A DNA stretch of 40,920 nucleotides from Bacteroidota bacterium (GTDB lineage Bacteria; Bacteroidota; Bacteroidia; Chitinophagales; Chitinophagaceae). Of this stretch, positions 7,449 to 17,400 are shown piece by piece. The notes beneath the pieces are model-generated. The model ran no database searches. It saw only the letters and a list, made by a program, of their open reading frames with translations, and was not told the origin of the DNA. How positions within the stretch are numbered: the first letter of the stretch is position 1; the number at the start of each line of letters is the position of its first letter. The stretch spans positions 109 through 41,028 of the forward strand of contig JABDHF010000007.1 in assembly GCA_013285595.1 (NCBI GenBank), read 5' to 3'. The position numbers and the translations under genes are program-made.

Positions 7449-9506
7449 TTATTCAATCACTAACTTATGCAGCTCTGCGGTGGTATTGCCTTGTATGTTC
7501 AGCATATAAATGCCGGGTGGCAGGGAGAGGTTTAGCTCGGCTTTGGTGGTGTTTGGGGTTACTGTTGTGGTGTATACTGTGCTGCCATACATGTTGCTTA
7601 TGGTGATGTTGCGGCATTCATTTGTTGCGGTCATTTCTACGTACAGTGTATGTGTGGAGGGGTTTGGGTAGATGCGCGACTGACCGCTGTGTAATGGAAC
7701 ACTGGAGATGCCTGTGGTGGTGCAATGGATGCCGGTATCTGCATGGAAGTCAAAGAAAGCGGTAGCAGTGCAGCCGGGAATGGTGGTTGTAACGGTATAC
7801 TCTACCTCGTTAAACCCAGGGGCTGTGGTACGAACCACGCCGGGGGCTACGAAACTGGCCGTGGTGGGATCGCCAATGGTCCATACGCCGCCGGGGGCGC
7901 TGTCTGTAAAGGTAATGGTGTCACCTACGCATATGGTGTGAAGCCCGGTAATGGTGCCTGCATCGGCCCTGATCATGGTAAACGGGTAAAGGGAGATGGC
8001 AATGCCGCATGTATAGCTGACCTTGTAGAGCGCAGTGTCGTTGCCCGGCAGTGCAGGGGTTACTTTGCCGCTGGCAGCTATGGTTGCGTTAGCGTTGGCT
8101 AGCGACCATATGCCGCCAGCCACTGTGTCGGCCAGGGCTATGATGGTGCCCATGCATACACTGTCGTGGGTGCCTGTTATGATGCCTGCAGAAGGCAATG
8201 CATTTACATACACTGTGGCAGTAGCCGTGTCGGTACCTATGGAATAATAAATAACCGCAGTGCCGGCAGCATCGCCCCTGACTGCGCCGGATGCGGGGTT
8301 GACGTGGGCTATACCAGGCATGGATGAAGCCCATACACCACCTGTAACCTGTGGATGGAAAATAACAGAATCGCCTATACAAATATGGTTGCTGCCGGAT
8401 ATGCCAGAGACCTTACGAACGGCGCTGTTGTAATGGTCTGCTATGTACATATTGCCAATGGCGTCAGAAGCAGTACAGTCTGGCTCGTTCAACTGTGCAG
8501 AGTCTGCCGGGCCGCCGTCGCCGGAAAAACCACCGCTAAAGGTGCCGCCGCCAGCGCCAAAGCCATTGCCGGCAATAGTGGTAATGATGCCCGCGGCATC
8601 GACCTTGCGCACTACGTTGTTACCCCCGTCTGGTATGATCAGATTACCGAGGGGGTCAATCGCCAATCCTACCACATCGGATATGGATGCCGATGTAGCC
8701 GGGCCGCCATCGCCACTATACCCTGGTGCGCCATTGCCTGCTACGGTATGTATAATACCCGCCGGGCTTACCTTGCGCACCACATTATTGAGGCCATCGG
8801 CAATATACACATTGCCGCTATGGTCGGTTGCTACCGCTGTTGGCACATGAAGCGCTGCTGCAGTGGCCGCACCGCCATCGCCGGAATACCCCGCTATGCC
8901 GGTGCCGACAAATGTAGAAATGATACCCGCGGTATTTATCTTGCGGACGACCTGGTTAAAATCATCGGCGATGTATGCGTTGCCGGCATCATCGAAAGCG
9001 ATGCCGGATGGGAAGTTGAACTGCGCTGCGGTGGCGGGCCCGCCATCGCCGGAATAGCCCGTTGTGCCATTGCCTGCAAAAGTGCTGATGATGCCCGCAG
9101 CATCGACCTTGCGCACTACGCGGCTATCCCCATCCACGATATATAAATTATGGCTTGCATCCACGGCTATGGAAAGTATGCCAAATACACTGGCAGCAGT
9201 AGCCGGGCCACCATCGCCTGTATTGGCAAATGTACCATTGCCTGCTACCGTGGTGAGGATGCCCGCCCTGCTTATCTTGCGTACCCTGGCGGTGCCATAG
9301 TCGCCTACGTATACATTGCCATCGTGGTCGGTGGCGACACAATATGGCTCTGCCAGCGCCGCCGCAGTAGCCGGGCCGCCATCGCCCGACAGGCCCGATG
9401 TGCCTATGCCAGCTATAGTAGTAATTACCTGTGCCTGGCAGTGAATTCCGGCAAAGCACAAAACTGTAAGGATAAGAAAGAAGCTGCTTTTGCTCATGTT
9501 GGCCAA
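7449..9506 (-). CDS. NHL-repeat protein with Ig-like region and T9SS sorting domain
   Basis: This secreted, probably surface-anchored protein has 685 residues. A signal peptide covers about residues 1-25 (cleavage near CQAQ; Met4 is an alternative start). Six NHL-type beta-propeller repeats follow (about 26-370), each with a variant of IAGNGTxGxSGDGGPATAA, then IAxDxxGNxYIAD and VRKV. Residues about 370-605 carry short Ig-like segments of the form ICIGDSVIFHPQVTGGVW. The last 75 residues form a type A sorting domain (RIYPNPSTHT, then PPGIYMLNI, then LHKLVIE). NHL propellers bind proteins, glycans or nucleic acids in other systems; no ligand can be named. It resembles the proteins at 14468-18574 and 36679-38031. 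Confidence 0.93.
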   Translation of the reverse strand: MANMSKSSFFLILTVLCFAGIHCQAQVITTIAGIGTSGLSGDGGPATAAALAEPYCVATDHDGNVYVGDYGTARVRKISRAGILTTVAGNGTFANTGDGGPATAASVFGILSIAVDASHNLYIVDGDSRVVRKVDAAGIISTFAGNGTTGYSGDGGPATAAQFNFPSGIAFDDAGNAYIADDFNQVVRKINTAGIISTFVGTGIAGYSGDGGAATAAALHVPTAVATDHSGNVYIADGLNNVVRKVSPAGIIHTVAGNGAPGYSGDGGPATSASISDVVGLAIDPLGNLIIPDGGNNVVRKVDAAGIITTIAGNGFGAGGGTFSGGFSGDGGPADSAQLNEPDCTASDAIGNMYIADHYNSAVRKVSGISGSNHICIGDSVIFHPQVTGGVWASSMPGIAHVNPASGAVRGDAAGTAVIYYSIGTDTATATVYVNALPSAGIITGTHDSVCMGTIIALADTVAGGIWSLANANATIAASGKVTPALPGNDTALYKVSYTCGIAISLYPFTMIRADAGTITGLHTICVGDTITFTDSAPGGVWTIGDPTTASFVAPGVVRTTAPGFNEVEYTVTTTIPGCTATAFFDFHADTGIHCTTTGISSVPLHSGQSRIYPNPSTHTLYVEMTATNECRNITISNMYGSTVYTTTVTPNTTKAELNLSLPPGIYMLNIQGNTTAELHKLVIE

Positions 9507-9799
9507 AGAGGTTAAGTTATATATAAAGACGTAGCGGATGAAGAAAACCTTGGGTTAGAGATAGATATTTTTCAATTTCATATATATTTTTAAAAAAAAT
9601 GGGAATTTGGCCTGACTTATTCGCTTCCGCATCAGCAAGACAACGGGAGTGGGGGAGTGCTATCCTATGATCCGCAAAGTTGTACCTTTATATTAGAATT
9701 ATTGCGGTGATTAATCCACAAAGCAAAATGTATTTTATTTTCTTTTCATTAATCATAATTCAAAATTGTTTTATTTACTCAATAGTTCTTCATATTTGT
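9507..9799. other. AT-rich gene-free stretch
   Basis: I see no gene, terminator or clear repeat here. The stretch lies between the NHL gene start and the truncated ssb and forms part of the decayed zone. Confidence 0.5.
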
Positions 9800-9940
9800 T
9801 TAGTTATCGCAATTTAGAGAATTTTCTACTTTCGGCTTGTAGCGGTCATTTACGGCTACGGTAAAGGCTACCAACTCTCTGCCGTCATTTGTCTTTTTAA
9901 TCTGTGCGTCTCTTACGATTCGTCCGGTGATCTGTTCCAT
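9800..9940 (-). pseudogene. ssb: Truncated single-stranded DNA-binding protein (ssb) N-terminus
   Basis: A 46-codon frame starts MEQITGRIVRDAQIKKTNDG and continues RELVAFTVAVNDRYKPK before it ends at TAA (9800-9802). This is the first OB-fold strand region of the SSB type carried by Bacteroidota plasmids and conjugative elements (usual start MEQITGR...). Normal SSBs have 110-150 residues, so about two thirds is missing. The remaining piece cannot form an OB fold or tetramer. It lies 29 bases downstream of the small gene at 9970-10179, the usual order in such elements. The stub is probably a relic left by deletion of an integrated element. Confidence 0.75.
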
Positions 9941-9969
9941 TCTGTTTGCTTTTTATGATTAAAAATTGG

Positions 9970-10179
9970 TTACTGATTGAATAGCCCAAACTGGCTTTCT
10001 ACATGATGCGGGAGTGCCTTGTTCTTGTTTAATTTTCGTGTGAGATATTGCACTGTTAACTCCTCGTTGGTAAGGATAGCCCACGCTGCGGTGAGCGCTT
10101 TTGAGCGTGTCTTTTGTTTGCGTTTCTGTATATCCCACGATATGCGCATAAGGCGGGATAGCTGGATTGTGTTTGCCAT
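9970..10179 (-). CDS. Small plasmid/conjugative-element type protein
   Basis: This 69-residue basic protein begins MANTIQLSRLMRISWDIQK and contains SKALTAAWAIL. The pattern LSxLMRxxW...ALxxAW is one I associate with short proteins beside ssb in Bacteroidota mobile elements; its function is not known. The two Trp-containing helices are the conserved part, and a basic C-terminal tail (LTRKLNKNK) could contact nucleic acid. A longer overlapping frame in another phase (9959-10303) has no protein-like composition and was set aside. The gene appears intact, but its neighbour ssb is broken. Confidence 0.55.
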   Translation of the reverse strand: MANTIQLSRLMRISWDIQKRKQKTRSKALTAAWAILTNEELTVQYLTRKLNKNKALPHHVESQFGLFNQ

Positions 10180-10736
10180 GTGGTTCTTGCTTTAAAAGGT
10201 TAAGCATTTCGGCTTCGCCTTCATGACAGCTAACCGATGGCGACGAGAAACTAGGGCTGTGGAGGAAAGGAGCAAGGTTGTGCAGAAGAAAATACGACCG
10301 CAACAGAGATCGCAGTCAAAAGTTCGATGGCGTGGAGATTTTGTTCTAGCGCATTTACAAGCGCAGTGCAGACGGAGCGCCGACCTTGTCCTTTCTGGAA
10401 CAGGCCGATACCTTTGCTGCCGGGGAGCAGTTTGATTCTTTTACAAAAATCTGACAGTAATGCATTACTGAAAGAAAAAGTGGGAGTCGGCTATTTAGTA
10501 ACTTCGCAGCGTGAAAGAAATTGTTGAGGAATTAAACAAACAGCTTTGTCCTATGCACTTGGCAAACGCAAAATGCGAAGTTGTAAAGGGGAGATAAGAT
10601 TCAATAAAGGTTGCGAAGTTTTGAGAAAGATTCTACCAGTTACCTTGCCGGAAGTGCTGCTTGTTGAAAGTAATCCATAAACAGCATTTGCAGCTTATTC
10701 TAGCTATAGGGCGGAAGTAGTCCAAATTCGGAGCAA
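10180..10736. other. Gene-free stretch, probably decayed mobile-element DNA
   Basis: No frame here reads as a credible protein. Short frames exist on both strands over 10223-10435 but have unnatural composition (Cys/Arg-rich). No inverted-repeat ends or transposase segments were found. Confidence 0.45.
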
Positions 10737-10943
10737 TTATTTAGGGCTTGGCGTTTTCAACACTCGCGTAGCTAATTCATCAGCTTTCTCTCTCGCTTGT
10801 TGCTCATTTTGCGACTTAATTAAGGCATAGATAAGAAAGCCATTATGTACCTGATAGATTAGATCTCCCTTAATCTCTTCAGGATTGGGAACGGTTTTAC
10901 AGGAGTCAATTTGATTTTTGACGAATGTTATTTTCACTCTCAT
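10737..10943 (-). CDS. Small hypothetical protein
   Basis: From the ATG at 10943 the frame gives 68 residues beginning MRVKITFVKNQIDSCKTV; an ATG five codons upstream (10958) is the alternative. The sequence looks protein-like: a beta start, then a predicted helix in NEQQAREKADELATRVLK. I do not recognise a family. It stands alone in the decayed zone between the ssb stub and the two-component operon. A remnant of a longer gene is possible. Confidence 0.4.
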   Translation of the reverse strand: MRVKITFVKNQIDSCKTVPNPEEIKGDLIYQVHNGFLIYALIKSQNEQQAREKADELATRVLKTPSPK

Positions 10944-11556
10944 ACAGAAGCTACTCATGGTATCATGAGCCCTGTAAAGGAGCCTTCAGTGGTGCGTGTG
11001 CCTACTGATTGCAATATTGCATTGCACTCAGTACGATACGAAACGGCTCGCCAGAAAGGAAACCAAGCAAAGCGGGTTTCCTGCGAGAGCCGCCGACTGG
11101 AGCGATCTGTCAAGCGCGATAGCGCCAGGTTGCACAGTGAAGGATTTTTGCGCGGCATGAAATACGGGTAGCCTTTCGTTAGCAAAAATCCGAAACGCAG
11201 ACGGCGGCAATGCAGGCGAGCACAAATCTTGACAGCGGATGGACTTTTATTTACCGACGAAAGGAAATAAGCATGAGGGGCGATTGGCTCCGTGAAGCAT
11301 GGTAGGGCTGTGTGGGCTGAAGCAGATAAGGCTGCGAAATTTTATTTCAGTTTGCCATAACCTAAGACATCTGATGGATCGCCCTTCAGTTTGATGTCTT
11401 TGTGATACTTGGACTCCTTCATACGTGATACATCGAGTCATTTCCCAAAAGGATTGCGACTATGTTTTCCGCCATAATCATTGCGCTATCTCTATCTTCA
11501 GCTTCATTGGAATGACAATTGCTATCCTAGAAAGCTCGAATCGACAATACAACTAA
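10944..11556. other. Gene-poor stretch with one possible gene scrap
   Basis: Frames on both strands over 10911-11225 have the look of chance reading (many Arg, Cys and Ser). At 11342-11422 on the minus strand a 26-codon frame MKESKYHKDIKLKGDPSDVL... ends at TAA and looks like the C-terminus of a real protein; the frame is broken upstream. I take it as another relic of the lost element. Confidence 0.4.
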
Positions 11557-12192
11557 TCAATCTATTAATCCCAATTGTATTGCCTTCTTAACCAGCCCGG
11601 CTGGATTTTTTACGCCAAGTTTCATCAACAGGCTGAGGCGGTAATTATCAATAGTTCGTTTGCTGAGCAATAACTTATCGGCTATTTGTTGGCTGGTCAT
11701 GTCGGCGGCAATAAGTTGTAATACTTCTTTTTCCATTCTGGTAATTACAGGCTCAATGGTAAACGTATTTTTAACTTGCAGGTTGTCCAACAATACTTTT
11801 TCGCGCAACACTGGTTCCAGATACATTTCCCCTTTATATACCGCTGTTATGGCTTCAAGAAGTATGTCTTCACTGGTGGTTTTCAGCACATATCCGTTTG
11901 CGCCTTTCTTTATCATGTTTCTTACATAAAAGACATTATCAAAGTTTGTGAGTACTAATATTTTTATTCCAGGATATTTTCCTTTGATGATATCCACTAA
12001 TTCATCTCCTGTTTGACCCGGCAATTGAATATCTAGCAGGATCACATCGGGTTGCTCCCAAGCTATTGCTTGCAACAATTCTTTTCCTTTCGTGTAACTG
12101 CCGGTGATCTCGGTGTTTGCACTGCCATCGAGAATATGCCGTAATCCGGTTATTACCAACGGATGATCGTCAATTATGGCTATTTTGATCAT
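11557..12192 (-). CDS. NarL/LuxR-type response regulator
   Basis: This 211-residue cytoplasmic regulator is phosphorylated by a histidine kinase and then binds DNA. The receiver domain (1-120) has the acidic pair Asp8-Asp9, the phospho-acceptor Asp54 in VILLDIQLPG, Thr82 and Lys104. The C-terminal LuxR-type helix-turn-helix (about 148-208) contains MTSQQIADKLLLSKRTIDNY, the scaffold and recognition helices. It is downstream of the kinase gene on the same strand with a 69-base gap, so the two are very likely a pair. The target genes are unknown; the divergent large NHL gene is the nearest candidate. Confidence 0.95.
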   Translation of the reverse strand: MIKIAIIDDHPLVITGLRHILDGSANTEITGSYTKGKELLQAIAWEQPDVILLDIQLPGQTGDELVDIIKGKYPGIKILVLTNFDNVFYVRNMIKKGANGYVLKTTSEDILLEAITAVYKGEMYLEPVLREKVLLDNLQVKNTFTIEPVITRMEKEVLQLIAADMTSQQIADKLLLSKRTIDNYRLSLLMKLGVKNPAGLVKKAIQLGLID

Positions 12193-12261
12193 AAATCTGT
12201 AAATGCATGTTCAAAGCAACTTATTTAGATAAATCTACCCTTAATTTTTCACTGCTACAAA

Positions 12262-14229
12262 TTAGGGTATCCCTACCTCAATATATATCGTCGTGCCTTT
12301 TCCTAGTTCGGATTTCAGCGTGTAATGCCCTTCAAGGCTCATTATCCGGATTTTAATATTATGCAGACCAATGCCGTCTTTTGTTTCAGTTGCATTGAAC
12401 CCGGTACCATTATCTTCGACGCTTACGGTCAAGTAAGCTTCCAGCATCATTAATTGCACCACGACATAAGTGGCTTTAGCATGCTGCTCTATGTTTTTTA
12501 ACAGCTCCTGTACGATCCGATAGATATTCAGTTTAAACTTATTCGGCAGATTTCCGAAATCACCAAAGCACTGGAAATCTATTTGCAGACCTGTTCCCGT
12601 TTGAATATCATTACAATACGTGCGCACAGCTTCTGCGAGGTTCTGTTTCAACAACACCTCGGGCATCAAGTTGTGCGAGGTTTTACGTATCTCATCACCC
12701 ATAATATCCAACAGCCCCATTGCTTCCAGGTATCTCGGTGATTTAACGAGATTTTCATTATCATGTCTTAATGCCATAAAGCGCATTTTTGTGGCCGAGA
12801 GCATACCACCTATTCCGTCATGCAATTCCCTGGCAAGCCGAATTCGTTCATTTTCTTCTCCTTGCAATACCCCCTTTAATATACCAATAGTATTTTCCTG
12901 TTTCAGAGATTTAATTATTCCTGTCTGTTTAAGACGGCCATTGCGATAAAGGAGGAAAGAAAGAATAGCTAATAAAAGGACACTTACAGCGATAAATCCA
13001 ATCCACGTATTTTTACGGGTTATCTTATTTTTTTGTTGTGCGATCAACAGTTCATTCTGTACAATTTGCCTGTCCTTTTCGGCGGTGTTATATTTTGTTT
13101 CTACCTGTCTGATCGTTTTGATTTTGTCTACGGTGACAAGCGTGTCCTTCAAGGCTGTCATGGAATCTGTATAGACCAATGCCTTTTTAAACCGTCGAGT
13201 ATCTCGGTACACATCTGATAAATAGCCATAGCCAAAAGCTAACTGCTGTTTATGGTCTATTGCAGCGCTCATTTTTATAGCCTGCAAAAAAATGTCTTCC
13301 GCTTCCTTATATTTTTTAAAGTAACGAAAGGCTTGTCCAAGATTATAATAACCACATTCCACAACGTCGGGATATTTGCCTTGCGCAATGGCAATCGCCC
13401 TGTTGCTATAAGAAATGCATTTATCCCAATCACAGATCTTCCCATAAAGTATTCCAAGGTTTACATACGCATTTGCTTCGTCGTATAGCCGCACGCTTTC
13501 TTTATCAGCCCCAAGTCCTTTTATCACATCGAGCACCTCTACATAATATTTTATCGCGCTGTCCGGCATTTGATCGTCAGAGAAGTAATTTGCCTTGCCG
13601 ATAAGGATCGGTGTCAGACTCATGATCATCATTTCAGGCGACGTATTCCATTTACGTATAAGGGTCTCTGCCTGAGATAAGTAATAAATTTTTTTTTCTC
13701 CCTGGTCCAAATGCTCACTGAGATTGGCAAGATTAGTATAGATACTTATCGCCGTTTCATAATCGGAACTGTCGATTGTTTTCAAAATTTCCAAGGCTTT
13801 GAAACATTCTTCTGATGCCCCGGTATAGTTGCCTAACGTTAAGTATACCAGGGCAAAACAATTATGGCAGCGTGCGACTTGGTCTTTAAGACCCGATCTC
13901 TCTGCATAGGGCAGCGACTTTTTGTAATAAAGAAAGGCGGTCGGGCAGTTACCCAGATCAAAATACCTGCCGCCTTCGGCTCGGAAGGCCCGCGCCGCAC
14001 CAAGGAAATAGTCGCATTTAACGCTCTTTTGTGCTAAAACGTCTAGTTCTTGTATAGACCTGTCTGGATCAGGCAGGTATGCTGCCCGTCTTATAGAAAG
14101 ATCAAGAGCCGTAATGTCCGTGCCATTTTTAAGAGATGGCGGGCTCCGAGTATACCCATCATTGCTCATGAAAACAAGCAGGTTTAGAAAAATAAAATAT
14201 GAAACGAAACGTGCTTTCTTGCCTGGCAT
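12262..14229 (-). CDS. TPR-containing sensor histidine kinase (HisKA_3 type)
   Basis: The 655-residue kinase is built in the way common in Bacteroidota. A hydrophobic N-terminal signal (about 7-22) precedes a periplasmic sensor of several tetratricopeptide repeats (about 60-365), for example CGYYNLGQAFRYFKKYKEAE. A coiled segment leads to one membrane helix (about 408-428). The cytoplasmic part has the H-box RLARELHDGIGG with phospho-acceptor His470, then a HATPase domain with the N-box ELLKNIEQHA, the G1 box DNGTGF and the G2 box GIGLHNI. It should phosphorylate the NarL-type regulator encoded 69 bases downstream. The signal sensed is not known. Confidence 0.95.
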   Translation of the reverse strand: MPGKKARFVSYFIFLNLLVFMSNDGYTRSPPSLKNGTDITALDLSIRRAAYLPDPDRSIQELDVLAQKSVKCDYFLGAARAFRAEGGRYFDLGNCPTAFLYYKKSLPYAERSGLKDQVARCHNCFALVYLTLGNYTGASEECFKALEILKTIDSSDYETAISIYTNLANLSEHLDQGEKKIYYLSQAETLIRKWNTSPEMMIMSLTPILIGKANYFSDDQMPDSAIKYYVEVLDVIKGLGADKESVRLYDEANAYVNLGILYGKICDWDKCISYSNRAIAIAQGKYPDVVECGYYNLGQAFRYFKKYKEAEDIFLQAIKMSAAIDHKQQLAFGYGYLSDVYRDTRRFKKALVYTDSMTALKDTLVTVDKIKTIRQVETKYNTAEKDRQIVQNELLIAQQKNKITRKNTWIGFIAVSVLLLAILSFLLYRNGRLKQTGIIKSLKQENTIGILKGVLQGEENERIRLARELHDGIGGMLSATKMRFMALRHDNENLVKSPRYLEAMGLLDIMGDEIRKTSHNLMPEVLLKQNLAEAVRTYCNDIQTGTGLQIDFQCFGDFGNLPNKFKLNIYRIVQELLKNIEQHAKATYVVVQLMMLEAYLTVSVEDNGTGFNATETKDGIGLHNIKIRIMSLEGHYTLKSELGKGTTIYIEVGIP

Positions 14230-14346
14230 GCGCTTTTTTTAGCAAAATATTAGCACAAAGTACAAATAGGTAGTGATCCCGGTTAGCGTATAGTTACCTT
14301 TTTCAGAAATGGTAATTGTACTCTTTTTTAAGGGGATTTGTTACTA

Positions 14347-14354
14347 TACTTTTG
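14347..14354 (+). promoter_or_regulatory. -7 promoter box upstream of the large NHL/Ig gene
   Basis: TACTTTTG fits TAnnTTTG. It is 113 bases before the ATG, which leaves a long untranslated leader. A weak T-rich -33 (TTTT, 14324-14327) lies 19 bases upstream. Confidence 0.4.
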
Positions 14355-14467
14355 CACAAAAGATATACTTGCGATCTCAATCCCGGGCAGGTCAGCATCT
14401 ATGTTATGCCGTACCGACAATACACAGGAGTTGTAGTTGATTCATTATACTTCTAAATTGAGAAAAT

Positions 14468-17400
14468 ATGAAACCTATATCAATGACCCTTTCGGTAATT
14501 GTGCTGTTATTTGCTCCTAGATCGCTAGCGGCTCAAACAAAGATCATTACCACTATTGCAGGCAATCATATTGCCGGATATACGGGGGATGGCGGGCCTG
14601 CGACCGCTGCAGAACTGGTTGATTTGTATGGCATCGCTTTTGATTACCTGGGGAACACATACATAGCTGATAGTTATGACGGTGTAATAAGGAAAATAAA
14701 TACCAGTGGTATAATTTCCACTGTTGTGCCGGCATATGGCCCAGCTTACGACGTGTTAAACATTGCGGTCGATGCAACAGGCGATCTCTATATATCATAT
14801 CCCGATATGGACCTCGTAAAAAAAGTGAGCGGGGGCGTTAGTAACATTGTAGCTGGAGGCGTTGGCAGCGGCTACACTGGTGATGGTGGTCCGGCAACCT
14901 TAGCGAAAATGAATAGCCCCCAGGGTTTGGCGGTTGATGTATTCGGTAATTTGTATATAGCTGATGTAGTAAACAACGTGATCAGGAAAGTAGATGCGGC
15001 TACTGGCATAATTTCAACTATTGCAGGTACCGGTACGGCCGGATTCTACCTGGGAGAAGGCGGGCCGGCTACCGCAGCTGAACTTTACGGACCGCAATAT
15101 GTAGCGGTTGATGCTTTGGGAAATGTTTACGTAAACGACGGTGTTGCACGCATCAGGAAAATAGTTGCTTCCAGTGGCAACATATATACTATCGCAGGCA
15201 ATGGAACCTATGGGTTTTCGGGAGACGGTGGCCCTGCTACTGACGCTCCATTTTTTGGTCCTAATGGTATTGCCGTTGACGGTTTGGGAAATGTATACAT
15301 AGCTGATGGTGGAAATAACAGGATCAGAAAAGTTACTCCACCAGGTATTATTACGACTATCGCCGGAAATGGCACAGGAGGATACGCCGGCACGGGCGGT
15401 GTACCGGGAGGGTATACGGGAGATGGCGGACCTGCCGACTCTTCGGAGTTGTATGCACCAGCCGTCATCACCGTTGATGCGGACGGGAATCTGTTAATAG
15501 CAGACGCTGGCAATTATGTTGTCCGGAAGATTTCATCTCCAAACAATATCTTTTTCACCTGGGGCGCTAGCCAATCACTGTCAGCCTGCGAAAATGCCTC
15601 GGTAGCTATCAATTCACTGTTAGCCATTACCGATACGACTGTAGGGGAAACTAACACATGGAGTGTTATACTGGCCCCGGTTCACGGCGCGGTGTCCGCA
15701 TCATATTCCGCCACATCCACCGGCGGGGTGCTCACGCCCGCAGGCTTAACATATACACCAACCAGTTATTACATCGGGACGGATTCATTTGTCGTCAAAG
15801 CAACAAATGGCAACGTTACGGCTTATACAACCATTACAGTTACAGTGAGGGTCGCTCCGATATTGGGCATTACTTCGACTTATTCAGGCATTTGCAACGG
15901 CAGCGGCACCAGGATAATAATTACCGGTAATGGTACCCCCAGCGGCGGCGATACCATTTTGAACCAAAATTTTAATGCTACATTAGCTCCATGGACGGTC
16001 GACACTACTGGCAGTGCCATCATCTATTCAGCCTACGCAGGCTGGAAAGATGTTCTTAATGATTATGCAAATTTGCAGGGCGTTTACCATAACCCGGATA
16101 GCACTCCCTTCGCACTGGCTGATGCTTATGGTGCAGGGGCGCTGCATTCCGTTACTAAAACAAGACTGATATCTCCTTCTTTCTCAACGGTGGGCTATAC
16201 AAATGCCGCATTGTATTTCAGCCAGTCTTACAAGAACTATTTTGACACCAGCGCGGAAATAGATGCTTCCATTGATGGTGGCCTTACCTGGACAACGCTT
16301 GTAAACTATGCGCTGACTACTCCTACCGACCTCGCATCTGGCATTCATCCCTTTCTTCCGAAAACAGTTTCTTTAGCGGCCTATGCTGGGTTACCCGATG
16401 TAAGGCTTCGTTTCTACTACAATACCGGCCTGGCAAGATACTGGGCCATAGATGACATTGTTGTCGTCGGATACCCTACCGGAATTGGCGCAGCTACCTG
16501 GACGCCGGCAACGGATTTATATACCAATTCGTCCTATACCTCGCCCTATACCACTGGTGCCTACCGCGATACCGTTTACATGCACCCGACTACTGTCACC
16601 GCAACAACTAATTTCACATATTATGCAACGGAATCCATCAGCGGCTGTTCTGCCACAGACAGCATCACGATAACAGTCACACCCTCAGTGCCCATAATTG
16701 GTAACGCGGTACTTTGCGTTGGCGCTCACGACACCTTAGCTGACGCCACCCCATTTGGCTCATGGACTGCGACCAATTCAAATGCTTTTGTTGGTTTTTC
16801 CACGGGCATTGTTACCGGATTATTAGCAGGTGTAGATACAATAAAATATACCGCGACAACTGGCAGTTGTGCTGGTATCGCGACCTTCACAGTTACCGTT
16901 AGTGCAGCTGCGCCTGTAGCCGGAACTATTACGGGGGCTTCCACCATCTGCGCAGGTGCAACAGCTTCCCTTAGCGATGCCATAACCGGCGGAGCCTGGA
17001 GCAGTAACGCGACAAGCATAGCTACGGCGGGCAGCACAGGCACTGTTTATGGCGTGGCCGCAGGCAGCGCAATTATTTCTTACTCGGTTGTCAATGGGTG
17101 TGGTGCTGCGGTTACCGTAGCACCGATCACCGTCAATCCTTTACCCGTTGCAGGAACGATCTCAGGTATCGCCGCCACGTGCGCCCTTGCCACTGCGGTA
17201 TTAAGCGATGCCACAGCAGGTGGCACTTGGAGCACCGGTACAACAGGCATTGCAACAGTGGATATCTCAGGCGTGATAACTGGCGTATCCGACGGTATCG
17301 CAACAATATCTTATTCAGTTGCCAACGGATGCGGCACCTCGGTGGCTGCAATACCAGTAACGGTGGATCCTTTACCTGTCGCGGGAACGATCGCTGGTGC

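Noticed and set aside
7225-7509. Plus-strand frame of 94 codons upstream of the NHL gene
   Set aside because: It crosses repeat C and the end of the NHL gene on the other strand and has no recognisable features.
10911-11225. Overlapping frames on both strands in the gene-poor zone
   Set aside because: High Arg, Ser and Cys content with frames of similar length on both strands indicates chance reading in GC-rich DNA.
14230-14467. A riboswitch-like leader before the large NHL gene
   Set aside because: The leader is long (over 100 bases) but I could not find a known riboswitch core or a strong terminator/anti-terminator pair in it.
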